Positions 1-8,703 of a stretch of DNA of 17,885 nucleotides are shown here, one piece after another. The stretch lies in assembly GCA_002507425.1 (NCBI GenBank), contig DAZU01000020.1:3616-21500 (forward strand), in the 5' to 3' direction. A model generated the notes under the pieces. It had not been told where the DNA came from and did not search any database. It worked only from the letters and a program-made list of their open reading frames with translations. Origin of the DNA: Euryarchaeota archaeon UBA53. Its GTDB lineage: Archaea; Thermoplasmatota; Poseidoniia; Poseidoniales; Poseidoniaceae. The first letter of the stretch is position 1; each line of letters begins with the position of its first letter. A program made the translations under genes and the position numbers.

Positions 1-1203
1 AAGAGAGTGCTAGGGCAAGACCCTCGCCCGATATTACCACCGTCGACGGGTATTGGTAAATTGGATGATCGGATTGGTATTTCCGGTGTCAAATTAAATC
101 TGCCAAAGGTTTGGTCCCAAAGTAGGTTACAAGCCTGGTTGTTCTGTCCTAGAAAAGCGTGGTTTGACAATCATCTTAAATTAAAAATTGATGAAAAAAT
201 AACTGAAGATTTGGCGTCAAATGCTAGAGGAAATATAGTACATCAGGTCGAAGAGGCCATACTTAAATCTCATGGCGTAGATACTGCAAAGCCCGTTACA
301 AATCCGACAAGTCTTATTGAGGGCCCATTAAAAAACATCGAGGATGCGTGGACTGTTGCCTTGGGCACTTTAATCGAAAAAGCTCCATGGATGAAGAGGC
401 TAGACGGAATTTCCGCACATAGGTGTCGTGATATGATAGGAGTTTCACCAAAATTGTGGAACGAATGGTTAGATGGCGCATCCTCAATTCCCATGGGTGG
501 CAGATTGGGGAGAATGATTGAATCTGATTATCAATTAACCGGGTGTGCACCAATTGCGAGCGAGTGGGAGTTAAGTGATGGAGGCAGAAAATATGTCAAA
601 ATAAAACTACCACCGTCGCCCGAATTTTTTACAAAAGAGAAATCATTCAATTTAACTGGTTTTATTGATAGGGTTGATCAAGTGATTGTAGATTATGATT
701 ACTGCAAAGAAGCAGAATTAATACCTCTCGACATCGATTTAGGACAGACTACTCCAGCGAGCAAACTTGTCATTATCAGAGACATCAAATCAATGGACGG
801 AACGAAGGACGATGATAAGGACAAACGACATTTAAAGGGGCTATTCGATGAGTTGCAATTAGCACTATATGCACGGGCTTGGGAAATTGGAAATCCAGGT
901 CATAGAGTTATTGGAGTGGGAGTTACACAGGTTGGTTCCAAGACCAATCCATGGGTTGAAATCGATCCTGATTTTGTAGATATTTTAAGAGACAAATCCA
1001 TTGGTTTGCCTTCTCAGTATCTAGTGGACCAATTTAGACGACCTGGTGAGAATGAGTCACCAAAATCAAACCCATTTAGGGCTTGGATGAGAGAACGAAT
1101 CACAACCGCTCTTAGAGTAATTGAAAACGCAGAGGCAGGAAAGATACCTTGTAATTGCAACAAATTAGAGACTTGTAGGCTATCCGATAGAGGTGGTTGG
1201 TAA
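1..1203 (+). CDS. AddB-like PD-(D/E)XK nuclease domain with Fe-S cysteines (5' partial)
   Basis: This is the C-terminal nuclease part of an AddB/Cas4-like protein. The frame is open to base 1, so the GTG at 7 is probably internal and the gene continues to the left. Counting from that GTG, Cys47 (in FCPRKAW) lies at the start of the fold and is followed by His79 in GNIVHQ, Asp221 in FIDRVD, the catalytic D259-I-K261, and the Q284xxxY288 helix motif of RecB-family nucleases. Cys382, Cys384 and Cys390 lie close to the C-terminus. One early Cys plus a late Cys trio is the known layout of the AddB and Cas4 4Fe-4S cluster, although the usual CxxC spacing is CxC here. The gene ends in TAATG, overlapping the addA-like start by one base, and the order B then A is that of bacterial addBA. 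The role (end resection with its partner) is inferred. A stand-alone Cas4-like nuclease is less likely because of the partner gene. Confidence 0.75.
   Translation, partial: KRVLGQDPRPILPPSTGIGKLDDRIGISGVKLNLPKVWSQSRLQAWLFCPRKAWFDNHLKLKIDEKITEDLASNARGNIVHQVEEAILKSHGVDTAKPVTNPTSLIEGPLKNIEDAWTVALGTLIEKAPWMKRLDGISAHRCRDMIGVSPKLWNEWLDGASSIPMGGRLGRMIESDYQLTGCAPIASEWELSDGGRKYVKIKLPPSPEFFTKEKSFNLTGFIDRVDQVIVDYDYCKEAELIPLDIDLGQTTPASKLVIIRDIKSMDGTKDDDKDKRHLKGLFDELQLALYARAWEIGNPGHRVIGVGVTQVGSKTNPWVEIDPDFVDILRDKSIGLPSQYLVDQFRRPGENESPKSNPFRAWMRERITTALRVIENAEAGKIPCNCNKLETCRLSDRGGW
1191..1196 (+). promoter_or_regulatory. Ribosome binding site of the addA-like gene
   Basis: AGGTGG ends six bases before the ATG at 1203. 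It supports ATG 1203 as the start rather than the in-frame TTG at 1197. It lies inside the end of the upstream nuclease gene, so translation is probably coupled. Confidence 0.5.
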
Positions 1204-4200
1204 TGAATTTCAACAACTCTCAAAGGCTCGGACTTGATATCGATAGGCACATCGCATTAGATGCAGGAGCAGGAACAGGAAAGACTACAGTAATGGCTCA
1301 CCGTTATGTTCAGCATATTCTATCACATAATCAAAGGGCGACGAGACTCTTGCCACCTGCTGCCAAAATACCTTTGAAAGGTTTGGGCGCACTACGCTGC
1401 CCTGCTAGAGAGCGTACAGAAATAAAGAATTGGCAGGGCTTGCTACCAACCGAGACTGTTGCTATAACATTTACAAAAAAGGCTGCTTCAGAATTAAAGG
1501 GTAGAATTAGAAAATTGATATCCAGATTGCGAGCATCTCCCCCCAAAAAAGGAGACATCCACGGATTTCATGATGCTCGGATTTCAGAGCAAGGAGATAT
1601 TGAAATGCTTCTCTCCTTGATAGAAGATGCTCCAATATCAACAATCGACTCGTTTCTATCTTCTATTGTATCTCCATGGCTTGGCTTGGTGAGTGAGAAC
1701 CCCGGTGGAGAGCAAATTAGTGAAGAGGATGGAATTTTACTCAGGGAAGAGGCAATCCGTACTGCTTGGAGGTTACAGAGAGGAACAGACGCCATCGAGG
1801 TGGGTATGCAAGGAGATGTTGATGAGTTCTTGAATGCCAGAAACCGGTTGTCTGTCAGGCTTGGAGGACAATACGCCTCGTCAACGGTAATAAGGGGTTT
1901 AATGAAACGGTCACTATTCGTTGAAGAGGCCTCTAAATCAATGGGAAATAGAGGAAGGAACATAAAATCTGAGGATTTAGATCATCTCTTTGTTAATCCA
2001 ACAGAACATATACTGGATCATTGGTATTCCAGCTTTAGGAGTAATATCGAAGACTGGATTGAGACTTGGCTTGATGGAGGCTCTCACTTTGTTACAGGTG
2101 CGGATAACCCTAGTGGAATGACAAGGTTCAGATATGTTCAACACTTGTGTACTATGAATAGTGATAGCAGAATATGGAAGTTACAATGGATTTGGCTTGT
2201 ATCACATGCAATTGCACCGGTTTCACATTTGAACAAAATGTACTGTAAGCCATTGTTTCGAGCCTCTCCTCCAAATTCACAAGGATGGCCATCTGGGTTG
2301 TTATCAAAAACTGCGAATAAAACCATGTCAAAGGACGTTAAGGAGATTATCACAACAAAAGCAGAATCCATATCTCAACAAATTAGAGGGTTGATGAATA
2401 CACCTGATGGATTATTATTGAGAAGTCTTGGGAACGCATCTTTCCTTCTCAATCCTGTAATTCAAGAACCAATTCCTGTTGATGGTCAAACAGCATATCC
2501 TCCAAGATTAACAACCGAACTTCCTCAACTTCCACCAGCGAAATTGATGAGGTTGCAAAGTGATTTAGAAATAGAGGTAATCCAAGATCTGTTCACGGTT
2601 AACAAAGGCGTTCAGGAGATTCTCAGCTATCTTAAATCCTCAGAAGGCGTTGCAGACTTCGACGATATGCATAGATTTGCAGAAGACTTACTACTAACAA
2701 GATGCCCAGCAGTCTGTCGAACATGGTATCCTAAACCGGTTATTGATGCACTTGATTCAATCGGAAGTAAACCATGGTTGGACGACCATCTTCATCGGGC
2801 AATAGCTGCTTGTAAGAAAGGGACAGAAGTTCACACAGACCTGATGAGGAGGATTACGCTTGTGAGGCAATTAAGAAGATCTTATAGAGCGTTCATAATC
2901 GACGAGTATCAAGATACAAACCCTCAACATTTTAGGTTATTGTCTCGCTTGTGGGGGCGTCGTCAAATCGAGGATGACGAACTACGACCACCTGCTGGAG
3001 AATGGGACCCAACTATATGTATAGTCGGAGATATGAAACAATCGATATATCGATTTAGGCAGGCTGAATTAACAGTAATGAGAAGAGCGGTAGACATAAT
3101 TTGCACAATGAATGAACAGGAATCAGCTATGGAACATCGACTTGACGATTTGAAAAAATCACATAGTGCGAGAGACCCTAGGCCGATTCCTGGTAGTAGA
3201 GGGTCGTCAACAAGCTTCGTTCAGTCTACTAAACTCCTATCACAGGATGCAAAACGGGATGAATGGGTGTCATTTACTGATGGAGATGGAAGCGAAAAAA
3301 TAGACTCAATCTCGATTCAAAGGCGCTCAAAAGGCCATATCGAAATGAGAACGAATCATCGTACATTACCCAATCTATTGAATACTATGAATTATATTTT
3401 CCAAGATACATTCTCAACACGCCATCACATGCTCCCAGGTCCTTGGCACGCAGAATCGCAAGATCTATTGGCTGGTAGAGAATCAGATAGAGAACCAATG
3501 TTTGAGTGGATTATCCCAACAACACAGGGTTACGCTGAATTGTCACAGGATCTTAATGTCCCAATTAATCCATTTGAAAACCCTGAGTCAACCAATAGAG
3601 ATCTTGCAAATCAATTACTTGCAAAGAGGTTGGTTTCTCTGTTTTCGACGCAAAGGGCAAGGGTTAAGGATTTCAAAAATGATTCTTGGACTGATGTATC
3701 TTCTTCAGGACATAAGATAATGCCAGAAGATGTGATGATACTCGTCTCGTCTAGAGGCAGAATCCCCTCAATTCTCGAGGTCTTAGAGGAGCATGGCATT
3801 CCTGCTGTTGCCGATAAACAGGGCATTCTGCTGGAAAGACCCGCTGTCCGCACTTTAATGTCAATGCTTTGGTTAGCTTGCAATCCATCGAGTAAAGCTG
3901 CAGCTTTAGAAGTGGGACAATCTTGTATTGTGGGTTTGGACGATTCAATCCTTCACAATCATCTAATGAGTAGCTCAGGAAATCAAATTGAGGCCTTATC
4001 CAAAATCGCCCCAACCCCTCAACTTTCATCCCTATTAACAAGATTAGCAAAATCCGTTTTTGATAACGATATATTGGGTTGCATGAATCTAGTTGTTGAT
4101 CACTCTGACTTGTTACGAACTTATCCTAGGGAAGGAGACAGACAAGATATCGATAATTGGCTATCTTTATTCGAAAACAATCTCGAAAAGGAAGGAGGAG

Positions 4201-5999
4201 ATGCAGCTCTAGCGTTGTTGCGACTCAGAGAGCTTGAACAACTTGGAACCGACGGGCCTCAAAGTACCTCAGCTGGGACTAGTGGAGCAGTTCAAGTTAT
4301 GACAATTCACGCCTCGAAGGGGTTGGAATCACCAATTGTTGTTCTTTATGATATTTTTAATATAGGTACTAAAGATACAACCCTCTCTTCAAGAGATAAT
4401 GTTCTTGTTACTCCTGAGATGATAGCAGCTAGAATTCACCCATGGAGAGGAGCATCTAAACCTCAAAGCGGACTATGGACGTTAGCATATATGATGGACA
4501 AAGGACAGAGATTGGCTGAAAGAAGAAGACAATTTTACGTGGCCTTAACAAGAGCAAGAGATAGACTCATTGTTGTAGGCGCTCCAGAAGGTAGTGTAAA
4601 GATCGGTAACAACGGTTGTTTGAATCTAAGCCGTAAAGATGGTCAAGATAACATGGGTTACATGTTATTGGATGGATTAGCGCACGCCTCAATTCAGGCA
4701 GGCAATCAAGGATGTGTTTGGTCCAATGGAGGTTTAGATCAACAAAGTGAGACTCTTAGTATCAATCCAAGCGCCCTTCTAGATGATGGATACTTACCTA
4801 AGGGCTGTGTTAGTGGAATTGCTGTATTCCATCACCCGTCATGTTTCGACATACAACCGCTAATCTCTCCTTTATCAAAATGGCAAGACCGTTTAGAAAG
4901 ATTGGAAAATTCAAGTCTCTCAGAACCTAAGCAAGACATCAGGTCAATTGTCCATGAAGTAAATCTCCCTTCTCACTCATTGGACACAGCCTGGAAGTGT
5001 AGAAGAAGTCATTGGCTTTCAATGCGTATGAATTGGCGTCCAGAACCCCTGAACTTCATTCCAACAAAATCAATTGAATCATATTGGCCTTCTGCTACTG
5101 AATTTGGTTCTCTGTTTCATAGGTTACTGGAAATAGGTTTACCCAATCCAGGTATAGGTAGTGAAAACCTCGACAGAACTTGGACTGAACATCAGCCAAA
5201 CAGATTACTTGATGAAAAAACAATGGAAGAAGTATTAGCTCAATCATCGTTCAATGATCAAAATCTCACTAAGAGGGTAAGGGAACGGATGATGAAACTA
5301 GCAAAATTGGTTGATATCGGTGTATTAGGTAAGCTAACAAAAGGCGAAGAATTTGATGCGATGACTCTAGAGGGCTTGAGAACAGAGTTGCCATTTAATT
5401 TCCTACATGCCTCACGAGATGAAATTACCAGAGAAAGGTGGACACCGATGGGCAATGTTCCTGTAACCAAAATCCATGAAACAAAGTGTATATTTGACGG
5501 TAGAGCGGATTTAGTCATAGCCCTAAAAGACAGAGATAACAATTCATGGCTTCAGGTAGTCGATGCCAAGACTAGTGGATGCCTATCCAGTTTTAATGAT
5601 GAAGATTCTCAAAATGGTAATGAATTACAGTTAGGAACAGGCATTGAGTCGCCATATGCTGAAACCAAATCAGAGCGAGAAATATTGAACAAGCATAGAC
5701 TTCAACTTACTTTGTACTGTTTAGCGTTGGAGGCAAACGAGGCGGGTAAAGCAAAGAATTTACGAAGGAGAATACTTCCACCAGCGATTCTAATTGCAGC
5801 ATCTGGTAGAATGGTGCGAATGCAGGATGAGGATTATGAAAATGCGAAGTCGGATTTAAATGAACTAATTTCCTGGATGGGTCATATTTCAGCAGTTGGA
5901 GAAGAATATCCTGCTCCTAAATGCTCAAGTCCAGGAAACTGTGAAGCCTGCGTATTTTTCAATGGAACAATTAAACTGCCCGATTCCGACCAATCATAA
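1203..5999 (+). CDS. addA: AddA/RecB-like UvrD-family helicase-nuclease
   Basis: A 1598-residue SF1A helicase with a C-terminal nuclease, predicted to unwind and trim DNA double-strand ends with the upstream AddB-like protein. Visible in order: a Q-motif-like NNSQ (near residue 6), Walker A GAGTGKT (22-28), motif Ia TFTKKAASELKGR, Walker B DEYQDT (567-572), motif III VGDMKQSIYRFR (from 608, diagnostic of AddA/RecB), a motif IV region NHRTLPNLL, motif V MTIHASKGLE (from 1033) and motif VI FYVALTRAR (1111-1119). The nuclease follows: FGSLFH (1301-1306), D1436 in FDGRADL, D1454-A-K1456 and Q1501xxxY1505. Cys1266 plus Cys1574, Cys1580 and Cys1583 flank the nuclease and resemble an Fe-S set, which is unexpected in an AddA. 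The protein is longer than typical AddA (about 1200 residues), mostly between motifs Ia and II. ATG 1203 is chosen for the TAATG overlap and the upstream AGGTGG. The name addA is by motif content; RecB or AdnA type cannot be excluded. Confidence 0.85.
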   Translation: MNFNNSQRLGLDIDRHIALDAGAGTGKTTVMAHRYVQHILSHNQRATRLLPPAAKIPLKGLGALRCPARERTEIKNWQGLLPTETVAITFTKKAASELKGRIRKLISRLRASPPKKGDIHGFHDARISEQGDIEMLLSLIEDAPISTIDSFLSSIVSPWLGLVSENPGGEQISEEDGILLREEAIRTAWRLQRGTDAIEVGMQGDVDEFLNARNRLSVRLGGQYASSTVIRGLMKRSLFVEEASKSMGNRGRNIKSEDLDHLFVNPTEHILDHWYSSFRSNIEDWIETWLDGGSHFVTGADNPSGMTRFRYVQHLCTMNSDSRIWKLQWIWLVSHAIAPVSHLNKMYCKPLFRASPPNSQGWPSGLLSKTANKTMSKDVKEIITTKAESISQQIRGLMNTPDGLLLRSLGNASFLLNPVIQEPIPVDGQTAYPPRLTTELPQLPPAKLMRLQSDLEIEVIQDLFTVNKGVQEILSYLKSSEGVADFDDMHRFAEDLLLTRCPAVCRTWYPKPVIDALDSIGSKPWLDDHLHRAIAACKKGTEVHTDLMRRITLVRQLRRSYRAFIIDEYQDTNPQHFRLLSRLWGRRQIEDDELRPPAGEWDPTICIVGDMKQSIYRFRQAELTVMRRAVDIICTMNEQESAMEHRLDDLKKSHSARDPRPIPGSRGSSTSFVQSTKLLSQDAKRDEWVSFTDGDGSEKIDSISIQRRSKGHIEMRTNHRTLPNLLNTMNYIFQDTFSTRHHMLPGPWHAESQDLLAGRESDREPMFEWIIPTTQGYAELSQDLNVPINPFENPESTNRDLANQLLAKRLVSLFSTQRARVKDFKNDSWTDVSSSGHKIMPEDVMILVSSRGRIPSILEVLEEHGIPAVADKQGILLERPAVRTLMSMLWLACNPSSKAAALEVGQSCIVGLDDSILHNHLMSSSGNQIEALSKIAPTPQLSSLLTRLAKSVFDNDILGCMNLVVDHSDLLRTYPREGDRQDIDNWLSLFENNLEKEGGDAALALLRLRELEQLGTDGPQSTSAGTSGAVQVMTIHASKGLESPIVVLYDIFNIGTKDTTLSSRDNVLVTPEMIAARIHPWRGASKPQSGLWTLAYMMDKGQRLAERRRQFYVALTRARDRLIVVGAPEGSVKIGNNGCLNLSRKDGQDNMGYMLLDGLAHASIQAGNQGCVWSNGGLDQQSETLSINPSALLDDGYLPKGCVSGIAVFHHPSCFDIQPLISPLSKWQDRLERLENSSLSEPKQDIRSIVHEVNLPSHSLDTAWKCRRSHWLSMRMNWRPEPLNFIPTKSIESYWPSATEFGSLFHRLLEIGLPNPGIGSENLDRTWTEHQPNRLLDEKTMEEVLAQSSFNDQNLTKRVRERMMKLAKLVDIGVLGKLTKGEEFDAMTLEGLRTELPFNFLHASRDEITRERWTPMGNVPVTKIHETKCIFDGRADLVIALKDRDNNSWLQVVDAKTSGCLSSFNDEDSQNGNELQLGTGIESPYAETKSEREILNKHRLQLTLYCLALEANEAGKAKNLRRRILPPAILIAASGRMVRMQDEDYENAKSDLNELISWMGHISAVGEEYPAPKCSSPGNCEACVFFNGTIKLPDSDQS

Positions 6000-6591
6000 C
6001 CAATGTACCCGGGAAGTCACCTTTTGCAGCAACCTGATGAATTTCCACATCCTGAAAACCTGCGTCTTCCATCGCGTCTCTCCATTCAGATTTGGACATT
6101 GTAGTCATGTGAACACCAACATATTTTGGCCAAGTAAGAGATTCTTCATTTTCTAAATAGTGATCTACACCGGCCACTAGTATGCCATTCTCCTTTAGCC
6201 AATTACTCTGGATCTGCTTCAACATTTCTTTTGGATCTTTAAGATAATATAAGAACTCCATTGAGTGAACTAAATCAAAATCAGTCTCTGGCTTCCAGTC
6301 AGGTAGTAATCCTTGAGTATATTTTCCAGTCGCATCAATTGACTTTGCTTTCTTTACCATCTCAACTGAACCATCAACTCCCTCAGCATGCACAGACCCT
6401 AATTCCTTCAATAACCTAACAACCCATCCATTGCCACAGCCTAGATCAATAGCTGTAAAATTCTCTTGTATTTGGGGGATTGCTAGGTCTAACATAGCTT
6501 TAACAGATTGGTAATGACCTTTTTCCATCCCTTCGTCTTTACCCATCAGCGCCCACTTTGAAAATACTTCAGTTGCATGGCTTGTTTCCAT
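5971..6591 (-). CDS. Class I SAM-dependent methyltransferase
   Basis: A 206-residue soluble Rossmann-fold methyltransferase. Motif I is IDLGCGNGW (48-56), the SAM-binding glycine loop, followed by an acidic end of strand 2 (EGVDGS) and the motif IV-like FDLVHSMEFLYYL. The substrate cannot be told from the sequence; the size and compact form fit small-molecule methyltransferases as well as RNA-modifying ones. An upstream extension of the frame reaches 6726, but it would run into the divergent peptidase gene and lacks methyltransferase character, so ATG 6591 (METSHATEV) is chosen. No Shine-Dalgarno precedes it, and an AT-rich box about 27 bases upstream fits a leaderless transcript. Its 3' end overlaps the 3' end of the addA-like gene by 29 bases in the convergent direction, so the two transcripts are antisense there. 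Confidence 0.8.
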   Translation of the reverse strand: METSHATEVFSKWALMGKDEGMEKGHYQSVKAMLDLAIPQIQENFTAIDLGCGNGWVVRLLKELGSVHAEGVDGSVEMVKKAKSIDATGKYTQGLLPDWKPETDFDLVHSMEFLYYLKDPKEMLKQIQSNWLKENGILVAGVDHYLENEESLTWPKYVGVHMTTMSKSEWRDAMEDAGFQDVEIHQVAAKGDFPGTLVMIGRNRAV

Positions 6592-6651
6592 TTTTGAAGC
6601 CAAACTATCTAATCGAATAAACGGTTTGTTTATCGAAAATAACAATACCTT
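6592..6651. promoter_or_regulatory. Divergent promoter gap
   Basis: A 60-base AT-rich gap between the divergent methyltransferase and peptidase genes. On the minus strand GTTTATTCG (6614-6622) lies about 27 bases before ATG 6591, the spacing expected for an archaeal TATA box driving a leaderless mRNA. On the plus strand GTTTATCGAAAAT (6628-6640) could serve the peptidase gene. Both boxes are read by eye; no B-recognition element is convincing. Confidence 0.35.
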
Positions 6652-7629
6652 ATGATTTATGCAGGTAACATGCAAACAGAATTGTCCAGTATAGATGATG
6701 TCTTGTATCCTGAAATTGAACCACACTCAACAGGTTTCCTCAGGGTTTCAGAATTACACACCATTGCTTGGGAGAGGACAGGTAACGAGTCAGGGTTACC
6801 TGTAATCGTAATTCATGGAGGCCCGGGTGGAGGTAGCCAGCCAGATTACAGAAGGTATTTCGATCCAGCTAAATTTGATATCATACAATTCGATCAAAGA
6901 GGATGTGGCAAATCTACTCCCTATGCGGAACTTAATGAAAATAACACACATGCATCAGTTTCAGATTTAGAAATGCTTAGAGAATTTTTTAAAATAGAAA
7001 AATGGCATGTTTTTGGCGGATCGTGGGGGTCAACTCTTTCGTTGATATATGCTCAAGAACATCCGGATAGGGTAGAATCTTTGATATTGAGAGGAATATT
7101 CATGTGTCGTAAAAGTGAACTTCACTGGTTCTATCAAGACGGGGCGAGTCACATTTTCCCTGATGCCTTTGAACCATATAGAGACCACATACCTATATCT
7201 GAACGCGATGATCTGATTAAAGCATATTACTCGAGATTAACGAGCGACAATGTGAAAATTCGCAGATCAGCAGCTAGGGAGTGGACAAGATGGGAAATGG
7301 CGACAAGCAGATTATTTCCTGATCCTGATTATTTAGAAAAAGCCGAAGATCTAGACTTTGCAGTTGCTTTCGCAAGAATTGAGTGTCATTATTTCATCAA
7401 CTCAATTTTCGTAGAAGAAGGACACATTTTACATAATGCGTCCTTAATATCAGAAATCCCAACAGTGATAGTTCAAGGCAGGTATGATGTTGTATGCCCA
7501 CCTAGAAGTGCTTGGGAATTGCATAAGGCATTACCGAAAAGCCAACTGATTATGGTTCCAGACGCAGGACACTCAATGGGAGAGGTTAGTATAGCGAGGG
7601 AACTGGTATCTGCAACCGACTCGGTTTGA
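6652..7629 (+). CDS. pip: Proline iminopeptidase (peptidase family S33)
   Basis: A 325-residue cytoplasmic alpha/beta hydrolase expected to remove N-terminal proline from peptides. The family signature is clear: LYPEIEPHSTGFL near the N-terminus, the oxyanion-hole motif HGGPGGG (55-61), FDQRGCGKS, the nucleophile elbow GGSWGS with Ser124, the acid Asp279 in GRYDVVCP, and His307 in DAGHS. The length matches the usual 310-325 residues and the C-terminal helix (ARELVSATD) is typical. There is no signal peptide. The start is ATG 6652 or ATG 6670: the latter has GCAGGTAAC just upstream and a better distance to the plus-strand AT box at 6628-6640. A role in peptide scavenging by a protein-consuming heterotroph is inferred. 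The gene stands alone, followed by an inverted repeat. Confidence 0.9.
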   Translation: MIYAGNMQTELSSIDDVLYPEIEPHSTGFLRVSELHTIAWERTGNESGLPVIVIHGGPGGGSQPDYRRYFDPAKFDIIQFDQRGCGKSTPYAELNENNTHASVSDLEMLREFFKIEKWHVFGGSWGSTLSLIYAQEHPDRVESLILRGIFMCRKSELHWFYQDGASHIFPDAFEPYRDHIPISERDDLIKAYYSRLTSDNVKIRRSAAREWTRWEMATSRLFPDPDYLEKAEDLDFAVAFARIECHYFINSIFVEEGHILHNASLISEIPTVIVQGRYDVVCPPRSAWELHKALPKSQLIMVPDAGHSMGEVSIARELVSATDSV

Positions 7630-7633
7630 GCCC

Positions 7634-7664
7634 CTTGATTAGTAGCGTTCGAGGACTAATCAAG
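7634..7664. repeat. Perfect 10-bp inverted repeat (stem-loop)
   Basis: CTTGATTAGT at 7634-7643 is repeated inverted and without mismatch as ACTAATCAAG at 7655-7664, around an 11-base loop AGCGTTCGAGG. It sits just past the peptidase stop (7629) and before the coiled-coil gene (ATG 7726). CTTGAT occurs once more at 7671-7676. There is no T-tract after the stem, so it is not a simple intrinsic terminator. It may be an operator, an mRNA 3'-end processing or stability element, or a leader structure. Confidence 0.7.
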
Positions 7665-7715
7665 CGTCGGCTTGATATGTATGTCTAATTTCGCTTGTAA
7701 GAGAGGCGTAGCCTC

Positions 7716-7721
7716 AGGTGA
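7716..7721 (+). promoter_or_regulatory. Strong ribosome binding site deciding the coiled-coil gene start
   Basis: AGGTGA ends four bases before ATG 7726 and matches the archaeal GGAGGTGA consensus. It favours ATG 7726 over ATG 7681 and over TTG 7672, which would overlap this site. Confidence 0.65.
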
Positions 7722-7725
7722 GAAA

Positions 7726-8703
7726 ATGTCCGAAGGTGGAACCATCACTCCAGAAACTCAAATCAAGGAACTCACAGAGAAACTTGAAGAAGAAACTGAC
7801 CGATTACTAAAGTTGTATGCCGCTTACGAGCAGCAAGAAGCAGAACTACGTGATACAAAGGCAGAGGTCGAGGTTTTAGAGAAAGAAATTGTCGAGAGAG
7901 AAATTGAGAAAGAGAGTTTAGAAGCTTTACTAACCGAAAAAGACGCTAGGATTAGAGATCTCGAGATGCGCGCAGGAAAAGCCAGTAAGCAGGTAGAACA
8001 TCTAGAACCAGAGTTGCAAAAAATGGAAGAGAAATTCACTCGTGAGAAAGATAGGCTTGGTAAGGTGTTCTCAATTGCTGAAGAGTTAGACAATGATTTG
8101 CGTCTCGCAGTAGTTGAATTACAAACAAGGGATGAGTGGTATATGGATCACATGTCATTATTCGAGGACTTGAATAAAGCAATCAAGAGACGATATGAGA
8201 TGATAGAGGCCGCTGCAGATGCGGAACGCCAATCTCAGCACATGGGTCGTGCAATTTCTGAAAGAATGGATGAGATGGTAGAGGCAAGAGCTGCAGAAAT
8301 GACAATTGAAGAAGCTACGGAAATAGACTCAACTGAATCTACCCCTGCATCATCAGAGGCAGAATCGCAAGAGGCTACAACAGAGTCGGAAGACGATGAC
8401 TGGAATTGGTCAGAACAGGTTTTGCTTGGTGTTATGGAGAAAAACGGAATAACAGACCGTGATGCATTCATTGAATTCGCAAAATCTTACGATATGGATG
8501 GTAACAAATACCTCAAAGGCTCAGAATTGGGAGCGGCAGCATCAGACTATGTGTCTAAAGATGCGCCTGCTGAAGAAGCGGTTGAAGAGTCAACAGTCGA
8601 GACTAGTGAAGAAGAATCTTCTGAATCAGAAGGTGAATCAAGCAGTGATAGCGAACCAGAGGTAGTCTGGAGAAACACTAGTGATTCACAAGGTAGCCAG
8701 TAG
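7726..8703 (+). CDS. Coiled-coil protein with EF-hand-like loop and acidic tail
   Basis: A 325-residue protein with no recognised catalytic domain. Residues about 8-200 are rich in E, K, R, L and Q with heptad-like spacing and few helix breakers, so a long coiled coil is likely. A Ser/Glu linker follows, then a small domain with WNWSEQVLLGVMEKNG and an EF-hand-like loop at 256-267, DMDGNKYLKGSE. It has acidic or amide residues at loop positions 1, 3, 5 and 12 and Leu at 8, but Lys where Gly is usual at 6. The last 50 residues are a Ser/Glu low-complexity tail. There is no signal peptide or membrane helix, so it is probably cytoplasmic. ATG 7726 is chosen for its AGGTGA site. It abuts the decarboxylase gene with no gap, which suggests one transcript and perhaps a role at the membrane, but the function is unknown. 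Confidence 0.75.
   Translation: MSEGGTITPETQIKELTEKLEEETDRLLKLYAAYEQQEAELRDTKAEVEVLEKEIVEREIEKESLEALLTEKDARIRDLEMRAGKASKQVEHLEPELQKMEEKFTREKDRLGKVFSIAEELDNDLRLAVVELQTRDEWYMDHMSLFEDLNKAIKRRYEMIEAAADAERQSQHMGRAISERMDEMVEARAAEMTIEEATEIDSTESTPASSEAESQEATTESEDDDWNWSEQVLLGVMEKNGITDRDAFIEFAKSYDMDGNKYLKGSELGAAASDYVSKDAPAEEAVEESTVETSEEESSESEGESSSDSEPEVVWRNTSDSQGSQ

Noticed and set aside
1568..1963. 131-residue minus-strand frame inside the helicase gene
   Set aside because: No domain, no ribosome site, and it lies within a well-supported helicase.
6592..6726. N-terminal extension of the methyltransferase to 6726
   Set aside because: It would cross the divergent promoter and the peptidase start and lacks methyltransferase features.
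7644..7654. T-loop-like GCGTTCGAG inside the inverted repeat, suggesting a tRNA
   Set aside because: No acceptor, D or anticodon arms can be drawn around it; the stem is an isolated 10-bp hairpin.
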